Source of the DNA: Hoyosella sp. YIM 151337
GTDB taxonomy: Bacteria > Actinomycetota > Actinomycetes > Mycobacteriales > Mycobacteriaceae
Assembly (NCBI RefSeq): GCF_026041215.1
Contig: NZ_JAPEIQ010000031.1
Coordinates: forward strand, 1-64,000
Reading direction: 5' to 3'
Length of the DNA: 64,000 bases
The notes beneath the pieces were generated by a model that was given only the letters and a program-made list of their open reading frames with translations, was not told the origin of the DNA and ran no database searches. Shown here piece by piece: positions 16,199-24,499 of this stretch (position 1 is its first letter; each line of letters begins with the position of its first letter). Both the position numbers and the translations under genes were made by a program.

Positions 16199-17719
16199 AT
16201 GTCCACCCCCAAAACCACGAAAGAACCCGCGCCCGCGCAACAGGCGTCGGCCCTCGCATCGGTTAACCCGGCAACCGGTGATGTCATCGCCGTGCACTCC
16301 GTCCAGACACCCGCCGAGGTGAATGCTGCCGTCGAACGCGCGCGCGAAGCCGCAGCCACGTGGCGCGACCTCGGTTTCGACGAACGAAAGAAATACCTGC
16401 TGAGATGGGTGACCTATCTCCTCGATCATGCGGAGCAGTTCAGCGATCTCATCCACGCTGAGAACGGCAAGCCGCGCGACGACGCGTACCTCGAGCTCGT
16501 CCTCGCCGTCGAACACGTTGCCTGGGCGGCGAAGCACGCGAAGAAAGCGCTCGCGCCCAAGAAGGTCAAACCCGGGGTTCTGATGGCGAATTTTTCCGCC
16601 GTCGTCGAGCAGCGGCCGCTCGGCGTGGTTGGCGTGATCGGCCCCTGGAATTACCCTGTCTACACCCCGATGGGGTCTATCGCGTACGCGCTCGCCGCCG
16701 GCAACGCGGTCGTATTCAAGCCCAGCGAGTACACGACGACCGTCGGAAATTACCTCGCCGATTCGTTCCGCCTGGCAAACCCGGGACTGCGAAATAACAT
16801 TTTTACGACCGTGAACGGTTACGGCGAGACCGGTGCTGCGCTCGTCAAGTCCGGCGTCGACAAAATCGCCTTCACCGGTTCGACCGCCACGGGTAAGCGC
16901 ATCATGGCGACCGCTGCCGAGTCGCTCACCCCAGTCCTGCTCGAATGCGGCGGCAAGGACGCGGCTATCGTCGCCGCGGACGCCGATGTCAAAGCCGCGG
17001 CGGATGCGATCGCGTTCGGGGCAATGGCCAACAGCGGGCAGACCTGCGTCGGTGTCGAGCGCGTCTACGTCGAGAAAGCGGTGGCCGACGAGTTTATCCG
17101 CGAAATTCGCACCATCATTTCCGGTTTGACACCTGGCGAAGGACCCGACTCCTCGTACGGCCCCATGACGATGCCCGCTCAGATCGACATCGTACGCAAG
17201 CACATTGCTGACGCGATCGAACATGGCGGCACCGCAATCGTCGGCGGACTCGATTCGGTCAAAGAACGCTTCATCGAACCGGTCGTTATTGTGGACGCGG
17301 ACGAGTCCTCTGCCGCAGTCCAGGAAGAGACCTTCGGCCCCACACTGACGATCCGCACCGTGAAATCAGTCAGTGAGGCGATTCGCCTGGCGAACGCGTC
17401 GAAGTACGGCCTCGCGTCCACCGTCTACTCGAAAAAGCAGGGTCTGGAAATCGCACGCCAGTTGCGGGCGGGCGCCACCTCCATCAACTCTGTGCTCGGC
17501 TTCGCAGCAATCCCAGCACTCCCCTTCGGCGGTGTTGGCGAGTCAGGCATTGGACGCATCCACGGCGAACCCGGTCTCAAGGAATTCACTCGCCCGCACG
17601 CGATCGCGAGCCAGCGGTTCGCGCTGCCCGGTATGGCGCTGCTGAGTTTCAAGCGATCCAAGATGACGACCGTGATCGTCAAGAAGGCAATGAAAGTCCT
17701 GCACGGCCGATACAAGTAA
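16199..17719 (+). CDS. Aldehyde dehydrogenase (NAD(P)-dependent, succinate-semialdehyde dehydrogenase-like)
   Basis: 506 residues. GPWNYP at 148-153, NAD(P) loop FTGSTATG near 225-232, catalytic general base E249 in LLECGGKD and nucleophile C283 in NSGQTCVG. Oxidises an aldehyde to the acid. GAAGGAG sits 5 nt before the ATG. Its promoter has the same operator as fadD and the acyl-CoA dehydrogenase, so it probably belongs to that fatty acid/hydrocarbon regulon. The hydrophobic and basic C-terminus (about 25 residues after the core) resembles membrane-associated fatty aldehyde dehydrogenases; that point is tentative. Confidence 0.93.
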   Translation: MSTPKTTKEPAPAQQASALASVNPATGDVIAVHSVQTPAEVNAAVERAREAAATWRDLGFDERKKYLLRWVTYLLDHAEQFSDLIHAENGKPRDDAYLELVLAVEHVAWAAKHAKKALAPKKVKPGVLMANFSAVVEQRPLGVVGVIGPWNYPVYTPMGSIAYALAAGNAVVFKPSEYTTTVGNYLADSFRLANPGLRNNIFTTVNGYGETGAALVKSGVDKIAFTGSTATGKRIMATAAESLTPVLLECGGKDAAIVAADADVKAAADAIAFGAMANSGQTCVGVERVYVEKAVADEFIREIRTIISGLTPGEGPDSSYGPMTMPAQIDIVRKHIADAIEHGGTAIVGGLDSVKERFIEPVVIVDADESSAAVQEETFGPTLTIRTVKSVSEAIRLANASKYGLASTVYSKKQGLEIARQLRAGATSINSVLGFAAIPALPFGGVGESGIGRIHGEPGLKEFTRPHAIASQRFALPGMALLSFKRSKMTTVIVKKAMKVLHGRYK

Positions 17720-17768
17720 GGGCCGGGAGCAGACGACGGCCCGGTGCACCGGCGCAATCACGTAAAAG

Positions 17769-17831
17769 ACGCACGGGAAACGGGACAGGTTCACAGCAAA
17801 AACTCGTGAACGTGTCCTGTTTCCCGTGCGT
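17769..17831. repeat. 63-bp dispersed hairpin repeat, copy 1
   Basis: Inverted repeat with 26-bp arms (17769-17794 and 17806-17831, 24 of 26 paired) and an 11-nt A-rich loop. The same 63-bp unit occurs at 55575-55637 with 58 of 63 bases identical, including the loop. Both copies lie in gaps between convergent genes, here after the aldehyde dehydrogenase and before the MpaB gene. It probably works as a bidirectional terminator, but the conservation exceeds what a terminator needs. Confidence 0.85.
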
Positions 17832-17878
17832 TTGGGGCAGTCGTGGGTGCCTCACTGGCTCCCGCGCGAGCACCCCCG

Positions 17879-18739
17879 CTACACCAGCGGCTGGCCGTTT
17901 CTCATGCGCCGCCGCGTGTCCCACAGGTATGTATTCATGGGGAAGCGCCGAATAATCCCTGGTGCGACCCGCAGCCCCGCGCCGAGCGCCCGGAACGCCG
18001 CGCGGTGCAGCCGGTCCTGGCGCGGTGTCCATGTCAGCTGCATTTCGTCGCGCAAGCGCGGCGGCAGTTGCCCCGTTACGAGGAAGCGATGCAGGCGCGC
18101 GCTAAGGATCCGCAGCGGCAGCGGCAGCGCTTTGAGATCAATCAGATCGTTCAGGTAGTCCCGCACCGTGTCATCGATGGACGTCGCGGCGAGCGTCTTC
18201 TGCCAGTATTCGCTGAACGCTTCCCGGTTCGCCGGCCACAGTTCCGGCGGCATTTGCAGGGTGGAGCCGAACCGGACGCAGTAGCGGTATAGTGCGTCAG
18301 CCTCAGCATCGTCGATGGGCCCATGAAGTCGCTCGGTGAGATCGACGACGCCGTAATAGAGGCACGCTGCGACCCATAGCTGCAGCGCGGGGCTGAACGC
18401 GTTGTACTTGACGGGGCTCTCCGGGCGCGAACGCACGAGCCGATGGGCCTGGTTCACAGCATCCCGATAGCGCGCCCGTTCTTCCTCAGTGCCTTGCAGT
18501 GCGATTGCGAGGTACGACAGCGTGGTCCGCAGCCGCTTGAAGGGGTGCAGCGTGACTTTTCCGCTATCCACCGGACTTTCCACCACGCCGTAGCCCACTG
18601 GGGGCAGACTCAGCTGCATGATGACGTTCGCTGCGCCACCGAGGAACGCAGCCGCGCCGTCGATGTGCTTCCACGTTTCCGCGTCGGCCGGCAGTTCAGG
18701 CTCACGGTGGTACGGCGTGTTTCGTGCGGCGCTCGTCAT
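17879..18739 (-). CDS. MpaB-family oxygenase-like protein (DUF2236)
   Basis: 286 residues similar to the DUF2236 family, which includes fungal MpaB and is distantly related to latex-clearing protein. The N-terminal half has the HPFKRLRTTLSYL and LVRSRPESPVKYNAFSPALQLWVAACLYYG segments typical of the group, and a second conserved block covers YWQKTLA. Members are thought to be haem-dependent oxygenases; many bacterial copies have no known role. The ATG at 18739 follows GGGGG-rich sequence. It is convergent with the aldehyde dehydrogenase across the hairpin repeat. Confidence 0.8.
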   Translation of the reverse strand: MTSAARNTPYHREPELPADAETWKHIDGAAAFLGGAANVIMQLSLPPVGYGVVESPVDSGKVTLHPFKRLRTTLSYLAIALQGTEEERARYRDAVNQAHRLVRSRPESPVKYNAFSPALQLWVAACLYYGVVDLTERLHGPIDDAEADALYRYCVRFGSTLQMPPELWPANREAFSEYWQKTLAATSIDDTVRDYLNDLIDLKALPLPLRILSARLHRFLVTGQLPPRLRDEMQLTWTPRQDRLHRAAFRALGAGLRVAPGIIRRFPMNTYLWDTRRRMRNGQPLV

Positions 18740-18783
18740 TGTGCGCTCCCCCTGGAAGCCCCGGCGTCAACCGAGAGTTGATA

Positions 18784-18798
18784 TTTGATCAAAATATA
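18784..18798 (-). promoter_or_regulatory. Candidate MpaB promoter with TTTGATCAAA palindrome
   Basis: An AT-rich island in a GC-rich gap: on the minus strand TATATT (18798-18793) is a good -10, and the 10-bp palindrome TTTGATCAAA (18784-18793) overlaps it, 45 bp upstream of the MpaB ATG. The palindrome could be an operator; no regulator gene is adjacent. Confidence 0.45.
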
Positions 18799-18855
18799 GC
18801 CCAGTTGGTCCACGGTATGAAGGCGGCACACCACACAATCTCCTCAGAAAACGGA

Positions 18856-18906
18856 CAGCCCCCGAACCGTATTACCAGTGGGACAACACCGGTGGTTCGG
18901 GGGCTG
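18856..18906 (-). terminator. Hairpin with 13-bp arms in the 18740-19162 gap
   Basis: Arms 18856-18868 and 18894-18906 pair perfectly around a 25-nt loop that can itself fold. Read on the minus strand it is followed by GTCCGTTTTC, a short T run. It ends a short minus-strand unit that starts near the mini-ORF at 19005, about 60 bp downstream of that ORF's stop, before the MpaB promoter. The rest of the 18740-19162 gap holds the MpaB promoter, the mini-ORF and the EF-G leader. Confidence 0.7.
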
Positions 18907-18966
18907 GGTAACTGCCTGGTATTCGCACGCTGCCTGCGGCAGAGGAATCCCTGAGCACACAGGCTG

Positions 18967-19005
18967 CTAGCGGGCAGCCACCTCACGTGTCCTAAAGCCA
19001 ATCAT
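18967..19005 (-). CDS. 12-codon mini-ORF with an extended Shine-Dalgarno sequence
   Basis: On the minus strand AAGGAGGTGGTCC (19023-19011) is followed after 5 nt by ATG and the peptide MIGFRTREVAAR, then TAG. The 13-nt stretch differs by one base from the full complement of the 16S rRNA 3' tail (AAGGAGGTGATCC), far longer than any other ribosome site in the window. A hairpin with T run follows. It may be a leader peptide, a small regulatory RNA with a coding part or a conserved small protein. I do not recognise the peptide. Confidence 0.5.
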   Translation of the reverse strand: MIGFRTREVAAR

Positions 19006-19162
19006 TCTTTGGACCACCTCCTTCCTCGTGTACAAGCGAAGGTACCCGCGCGTGAGACAACCGGCAATGGATTTTTTCCGAGCGGACGTTGGGTTGCGTC
19101 GCGCGGGGTAGTGTCGAGTTACCCAACCAGCGGCACATCCTTCCCGAGGGGAGGCGATCACC

Positions 19163-21178
19163 ATCGGCGCCAAGCGGATCCGCAACGTTGCTCTCGTGGG
19201 CCACCACGGCAACGGCAAAACCTCGCTTGCCGAAGCGCTCCTCGCGGCCGCAGGAGCAATCGGACGGGCCGGGCGCGTGGAGAACGGCAACACGACCCTG
19301 GACACCCAGCCCGAGGAACGTTCCCGAGCACAAACGCTCACACTCGGACTAGCGTCCTTCACGTGGAATGACTACCGTATCAACCTGATCGACACACCCG
19401 GGTATCTCGATTTCGCAGGCGATGCCGAAATCGCATTACAGGTCGCCGACATGGCAGTTTTTGTCGTCGACGGTGTCAGCGGGCTGCAAGTCAGCGATGA
19501 AATGATGTGGGCCGCCGCAGCCGAGCGCGGCCTCCCGCGGCTCGTTTTCATCAACAAAATGGACAAGGACCGAGCGTCGTTCGCGACCACGCTCGAAGAC
19601 GTTCGTGCCCACTTCGGTCAGGGAATCGAGCCGATCGAATTACCAGTCGGCGAGGCACGAGCGTTTACCGGCGTGACGGACCTGCTCAGCGAGCACACCT
19701 TCTTCTACGACACCGGGAGCACCGTCGAGCGGGATGAAGTCCCGCCGGAGATAGCCGCACAAGAACACGAAGAACACGAGCATCTCCTCGAGGACGTCAT
19801 TCAGATCGAGGACGACCTGCTTGCGCGCTACCTCGATGGCGAGACGATCACGGTGACTGAACTGGGCCGCGCGCTCAGGTCCGGCTTCGCGACCGCGACA
19901 TTGTGGCCAGTGCTGTGCGGATCGGCGACCGAAATGGTCGCCGTGGACCGGCTGCTCGACTTCATTTGCCGACTCGGCCCCGGTCCCGACGACCTTCCCG
20001 GCCCCCGCGTCGGCGAGAGCGGAAAAACTGTCACCCTCTCCTGCCGGGACGACGGCCCCACCGTGGGGTACGTCTTCAAAACACAGACCGATGAGTACGT
20101 CGGGCAAGTCGCCTACCTCAAGCTTCTCTCCGGAACGATCCATGCGGATGAGGTGCTCATCAACCAGCGCACTGGCGCGAAAGAACGGCTACACAACCTC
20201 CTTACCGTGCTGGGCAACAAGACGACCAGCATCGGAGTGGCCGAGGCCGGCGACATTATCGCGGCGATAAAACTGTCCGACGTCGCCACCGGTGACACCC
20301 TCGCGCCGCCAGGCTCAGCGCTTACGGTCGCGGCGGCCGCTACCCACCAGCCCGTGTACGCGATAGCGGTGTCCCCACAGCGCACCGGGGACGAGGACAA
20401 ACTAGCGACCGCGCTTGCCGAAATGGTGCGCGACGACCCGACACTGCATGTTGAGCGCGATCCGGACACGCACCAGCTCGTCATCCGCGGCGCCGGGGAC
20501 GTGCACGTTCAGGTCGCGCTTTCGCGGGTGCAGCGCCGGTTCGGGGTGTCTGTAGGCACTGAACCGGTGAAAGTCGCCTACCGCGAAACGCTCGCCAAAG
20601 CGGTGCAAACCGAGGGCCGTCATAAGAAGCAAAGCGGTGGACATGGCCAGTTCGGGGTTGCCACTGTTCGCTTCGAACCGCTCCCCCGCGACTCCGGCTT
20701 CGAGTTCCACGACGAGACGAAAGGTGGTGTCATTCCGAAGTCGCTCGTGCCTGCCGTCGGAAAAGGCATTTCTGAATCTATGGGGCGCGGCGGCCGGGAA
20801 GGCCACCCACTCGTCGATATCCGCGCCACGGTGACTGACGGAAAGCATCACTCCGTCGACTCTGACGAGTTCAGCTTCAGAATGGCAGGCGCCCTCGCAC
20901 TCAAAGAGGCGATCGAGCGCGTCGGCACGATCGTCCTCGAGCCGATCGTTCATGTTGAAGTCACCGTACCCGACGCGGTACAAGGCGACGTCCTTGCGGA
21001 TCTTGCACGGCGGCGCGGCCAGATCGAAGGCACCGAGCCTGCCACCGATGGACACACGACCATCATTGCGTCTGTGCCACAGGGGGAAGTTCTGGACTAC
21101 GCGGTGTCGCTGCGTTCGATGACACACGGCCGCGGCCGCTTCACCGCCGAGTTTGCCCGGTATCAGCAGCGGCCGTAA
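19163..21178 (+). CDS. EF-G-like translational GTPase (EF-G paralogue), apparent ATC start
   Basis: About 671 residues with G1 GHHGNGKT, G3 DTPGY and G4 NKMD, then the EF-G domain order through the ribosomal S5-like and C-terminal domains (KQSGGHGQFG, and PIVHVEVTVPD). The switch I motif RGITI of canonical EF-G is replaced by RAQTLTL, as in the EF-G-like paralogues whose role is unclear. The first ATG/GTG/TTG in frame is GTG 19196, directly before the P-loop, which would delete beta strand 1. The sequence upstream encodes that strand (KRIRNVALVG) and a GGGGAGG ribosome site lies 8 nt before ATC 19163, so I place the start there. TAGTGT at 19109-19114 is a likely -10. The 3' end overlaps cydC by 38 bp. 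Confidence 0.88.
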   Translation: MGAKRIRNVALVGHHGNGKTSLAEALLAAAGAIGRAGRVENGNTTLDTQPEERSRAQTLTLGLASFTWNDYRINLIDTPGYLDFAGDAEIALQVADMAVFVVDGVSGLQVSDEMMWAAAAERGLPRLVFINKMDKDRASFATTLEDVRAHFGQGIEPIELPVGEARAFTGVTDLLSEHTFFYDTGSTVERDEVPPEIAAQEHEEHEHLLEDVIQIEDDLLARYLDGETITVTELGRALRSGFATATLWPVLCGSATEMVAVDRLLDFICRLGPGPDDLPGPRVGESGKTVTLSCRDDGPTVGYVFKTQTDEYVGQVAYLKLLSGTIHADEVLINQRTGAKERLHNLLTVLGNKTTSIGVAEAGDIIAAIKLSDVATGDTLAPPGSALTVAAAATHQPVYAIAVSPQRTGDEDKLATALAEMVRDDPTLHVERDPDTHQLVIRGAGDVHVQVALSRVQRRFGVSVGTEPVKVAYRETLAKAVQTEGRHKKQSGGHGQFGVATVRFEPLPRDSGFEFHDETKGGVIPKSLVPAVGKGISESMGRGGREGHPLVDIRATVTDGKHHSVDSDEFSFRMAGALALKEAIERVGTIVLEPIVHVEVTVPDAVQGDVLADLARRRGQIEGTEPATDGHTTIIASVPQGEVLDYAVSLRSMTHGRGRFTAEFARYQQRP

Positions 21179-22853
21179 CCGGCCCCACACGGTGGAAACT
21201 GACCCCCGCATTCCGGTGGTCAGTTTCCACGATCGTGCGCGCAGGGACGAGGTGTGACACCACCACCACGGTGCGGTCGGGTGCCACCAAGCCGCTGGCC
21301 GGATCAAGCAGTTCCTCAAGGAGCCGTTCGGCATCATCTGCATCGAGGTGCTCAGCGGGCTCGTCGAGCAGGAGCACGCGGGCGGGCGAGAGGATCGCGC
21401 GGGCTAACAGAAGCCTTCGCCGCTGCCCCCCAGACACCGCCTCTTCGCCACCGGACAGCATCGTGTCGATACCATCGGGCAGCTCGCCCAGCCACTCACC
21501 CAGCCCTACCTCGTGCAGCACGGCCGCCATCTCTGCGTCAGTCGCGTCCGACCGGCCGACACGAAGATTTTCGCGGATCGTGGTCGCGAAGATATGCGCG
21601 TCCTCCGCGAAGAAGGATACAGTGCGGCGCAGCGCCGCCGGCTCCCACTCGTGCAGCGGCACGCCGCCTGCCGTGACGCTGCCGCTGATCGGCGGGATCA
21701 AGCCAGCGATCGTCATGAGGAGGGTCGATTTGCCAGCGCCGCTCGGGCCGGTGATGAGTATCCGGCTGCCCGCCGGCCACCGGAGGCCGAAGGGCCCAGT
21801 CTTCTCGCTGCCGTCCCAGCCGCATCGCAGGTCCTGTACCCGCAACTCGTAACCGCTTGGCGGGCGCGAGGGCTCTTTCGCTGTGGGCGGCTCAGCCGCT
21901 TCGTCCACCAGTGCCATCACGCGGTGCGCCGCGCGCTGGGCCCGCTGCAAGTGCACAGCGGCCTCCGGCAACACGGACGTCGCTTCGAAGGCCGCTAGCG
22001 GCAGCAGGACGAGGATGCCAAGAGAGGTGAGCGCGATCTCGCCCGCCGCATAAAGCTGCATACCGATGAGCAGCGCACCGGCCACACTCGCCCCCACCGC
22101 GATTGGCGTCACTGCCCCAGCCCCGGCCGCAGAAATCGCTGCTTTGTCCACCGAGCGGTCCGCAGAACCTATAGCCCTGTCCGCACGGTTTAGCGATCCG
22201 CTAATCTGCCCGGAAACCTGTAACTCTGCGGCGTGGTCGAGGACATTCATTGCGGCCTCGCGGTGTTCGCTGCGATAGTGGTCGGCGTCGTATTCACGAT
22301 GCCGGGCAGCAGCCGCAGCCAGCGCCGGAGCGAGCACACCGGCAGCAACCAGCGCCACCGCGAGGATTAGCGCAGCAGCGGGCGCGATCAGCGCCATCGC
22401 CCCGACAGCCGCGATGCCGAGCAGCACGGCAACCGCGATGGGAACGACACACCGGACCACCGTTTCGCCGAGCGTGTCGATGTCTTCGCCGGTGCGGGCC
22501 AGCAGCCCGCCGCGACTTGCGCCCAGCGCCGCGCGCGGATAGCCGCGAGCAAGCCGGTCATAAACGGATGTGCGCGCGGCAACGGTCCCGCGGAGCGCAA
22601 GATCGTGCGTTGCGAGCCGGTCCAGATAACGAAAGACGCCCCGGCTAATCCCCAGCGCACGCACCGCGACTACCGCGACAGTGAGATCGAGGACGGGCGG
22701 CATTTCAAACGCACGCATAATCAGCCACGCCGATACACCCGCCAGTGTGAGCGCGGAAGCCAGTGTGATGGTGGCCGCGGTGATCGCGACAACGGCCCGG
22801 CCCTTGGGGATTTCTAAAAGCGCCAGCGCGCGAGATAGCGTGGTCACACGCAC
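21141..22853 (-). CDS. cydC: Cytochrome bd assembly ABC exporter subunit CydC
   Basis: 570 residues: six-helix membrane domain (about 1-310) followed by an ATPase with Walker A GPSGAGKST, signature VSGGQRRRLLLARA and Walker B VLLLDEP. With CydD it forms the heterodimeric thiol/haem-linked exporter required to assemble cytochrome bd. The start overlaps the end of cydD by 10 bp. The gene order cydA-cydB-cydD-cydC is that of mycobacteria. The last 13 codons extend into the convergent EF-G gene, and a hairpin (21192-21230) is embedded in the coding end. Confidence 0.92.
   Translation of the reverse strand: MRVTTLSRALALLEIPKGRAVVAITAATITLASALTLAGVSAWLIMRAFEMPPVLDLTVAVVAVRALGISRGVFRYLDRLATHDLALRGTVAARTSVYDRLARGYPRAALGASRGGLLARTGEDIDTLGETVVRCVVPIAVAVLLGIAAVGAMALIAPAAALILAVALVAAGVLAPALAAAAARHREYDADHYRSEHREAAMNVLDHAAELQVSGQISGSLNRADRAIGSADRSVDKAAISAAGAGAVTPIAVGASVAGALLIGMQLYAAGEIALTSLGILVLLPLAAFEATSVLPEAAVHLQRAQRAAHRVMALVDEAAEPPTAKEPSRPPSGYELRVQDLRCGWDGSEKTGPFGLRWPAGSRILITGPSGAGKSTLLMTIAGLIPPISGSVTAGGVPLHEWEPAALRRTVSFFAEDAHIFATTIRENLRVGRSDATDAEMAAVLHEVGLGEWLGELPDGIDTMLSGGEEAVSGGQRRRLLLARAILSPARVLLLDEPAEHLDADDAERLLEELLDPASGLVAPDRTVVVVSHLVPARTIVETDHRNAGVSFHRVGPVTAAADTGQTRR
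21192..21230. terminator. Hairpin with perfect 13-bp arms in the cydC 3' end
   Basis: GTGGAAACTGACC (21192-21204) and its exact complement (21218-21230) flank a 13-nt loop, starting 14 bp after the EF-G stop. It lies within the last codons of cydC. It can terminate the EF-G transcript; a ribosome on cydC would have to read through it. Confidence 0.75.
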
Positions 22854-24499
22854 CGCCCGGCGCTGTGTTCAACGCTGATTACCCGGTCTGCCACATCGAG
22901 TACACGGCGATGGTGTGCCACCACCACGACGGTCTTGCCGCGTTCTGCGCAGTCACGCAGCGCCCCCAGTACGTGCTCAGCGGATGCGGCGTCGAGATGC
23001 GCGGTGGGCTCGTCAAGCAGCAGAACATCCGCGTCCACGGCTAACGCGCGTGTCAGGGCGAGGCGCTGACGCTGTCCAAGCGACAGGCCCACCCCGCCCG
23101 CACCGAGCATTGTCTCCAGCCCTTCGGGCAGTTCTGCGAGCACCGCGCCGAAACCGGTCCGCGCCGCAGCGGCAGCAAGATCCGGCACGGCACCGCCGAG
23201 TTCCAGGTTCGCGCGGACGGTCCCCGGCACCAGCACCGGTTTCTGTGGCACCCATGCGACGTGCTGCCACCACTCGCCGCGGTCGATGTCGCTAACGTCG
23301 ACACCATTCACTGTGACAGAACCCGCGTCCGGCTCCACCAGTACGAGCATCGCGTGGAGAGCAGATGACTTGCCGGCCCCGTTGGGTCCGGCAAGGACGG
23401 TGACTTCGCCGGGCCGGAACTCCGCGTTCAGTCCGTCTGGCGCGTATCCGTCCCGGGCGCGCAGCCGCAGTCCGCTCAGCGCGATCGTGTACGGCCCAGG
23501 CGGGGCGGGAGGCCCGGAGCGCTGGTCAGCAGTCGGCCCCTCAAGCAGTCTGAAGGCCTTGTTCGCTGCGGTCACTCCGTCTTCGGCAGCATGAAATTGG
23601 GCACCAACCATACGCAGCGGCAAGTACACCTCGGCCGCGAGGATCAGCGCTACGAGGCCTGGCTGCAGCTCCATGTTCCCGTAAACCAGCCGCAGGCCGA
23701 CGCTGACAGCGACGAGCGCGACGCACAGCGTCGCGAACATCTCTAACACCATGGATGACAGAAAGGCTATTCGCAGCGATGCCATCGTGGTACGGCGGTG
23801 CTGCTCGCCGAGTTCCTGCACGCGCTGTGTTTGACCTTGCTCGCGGGCGAGCGCGCGCAACGTTGGCAGGCCCGCGATAAGATCTAGCAGCTGGGCGGAC
23901 AGCTGGGACATCGCTCGCAACTTCGTGCGGGACTTTCCGCGCGTCAGCAATCCGATCAGGATCATGAACGTCGGAATGAGCGGCAACGTGAAGAAAATAA
24001 TCAGCGCCGACGTCATGTCGTTCATTGCGATCACCACAAGAACAGCGGGCGGCACAACCGCAGCGAGTGCGAGCGCGGGCAGGTAGCCCGTGAGATACGG
24101 GCCGAGACCGTCCAAACCACCAGTCTTGTGCGTCAACACCAGTACCGCGTCATCGCGCACCTCCGCGCGGCGGCGCGGCGGCAGCTGCGCAACCGCGCCG
24201 AGAACGTCATTCTTGAGGCCCCGGACGACGGCTGCCGCGCTGCGGTGCGCGAAACGGGTATGCACCCACATTGCACCCGCTCGTATCAGCACGGCTCCGG
24301 CAAGGATTGCGAACTCCGCTGTCCACGCGCTCAGGGTGCGCCGCGCCGGATCAGTTGCGATTCCCGCGAGAATCGCCGCGATCATCAGAGCCATGACGAT
24401 GACGGTCGCGGCCGTCACGACACCCATGACGACCGTCAGCACCAGGTACGGCCGTACCGGCGCGGACAGTCGCCACAGTCGCGGGTCGAAAGGTTTCAT
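22844..24499 (-). CDS. cydD: Cytochrome bd assembly ABC exporter subunit CydD
   Basis: 551 residues: N-terminal six-helix domain (PVRPYLVLTVVMGVVTAATV at 15-34 is the first helix) and ATPase domain with Walker A GPNGAGKSS, signature LSLGQRQRLALTRA and Walker B VLLLDEPTAHLD. Partner of CydC. The ATG overlaps the cydB stop by 4 bp and the stop overlaps cydC by 10 bp, so all are translationally coupled. Confidence 0.92.
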   Translation of the reverse strand: MKPFDPRLWRLSAPVRPYLVLTVVMGVVTAATVIVMALMIAAILAGIATDPARRTLSAWTAEFAILAGAVLIRAGAMWVHTRFAHRSAAAVVRGLKNDVLGAVAQLPPRRRAEVRDDAVLVLTHKTGGLDGLGPYLTGYLPALALAAVVPPAVLVVIAMNDMTSALIIFFTLPLIPTFMILIGLLTRGKSRTKLRAMSQLSAQLLDLIAGLPTLRALAREQGQTQRVQELGEQHRRTTMASLRIAFLSSMVLEMFATLCVALVAVSVGLRLVYGNMELQPGLVALILAAEVYLPLRMVGAQFHAAEDGVTAANKAFRLLEGPTADQRSGPPAPPGPYTIALSGLRLRARDGYAPDGLNAEFRPGEVTVLAGPNGAGKSSALHAMLVLVEPDAGSVTVNGVDVSDIDRGEWWQHVAWVPQKPVLVPGTVRANLELGGAVPDLAAAAARTGFGAVLAELPEGLETMLGAGGVGLSLGQRQRLALTRALAVDADVLLLDEPTAHLDAASAEHVLGALRDCAERGKTVVVVAHHRRVLDVADRVISVEHSAGRCV

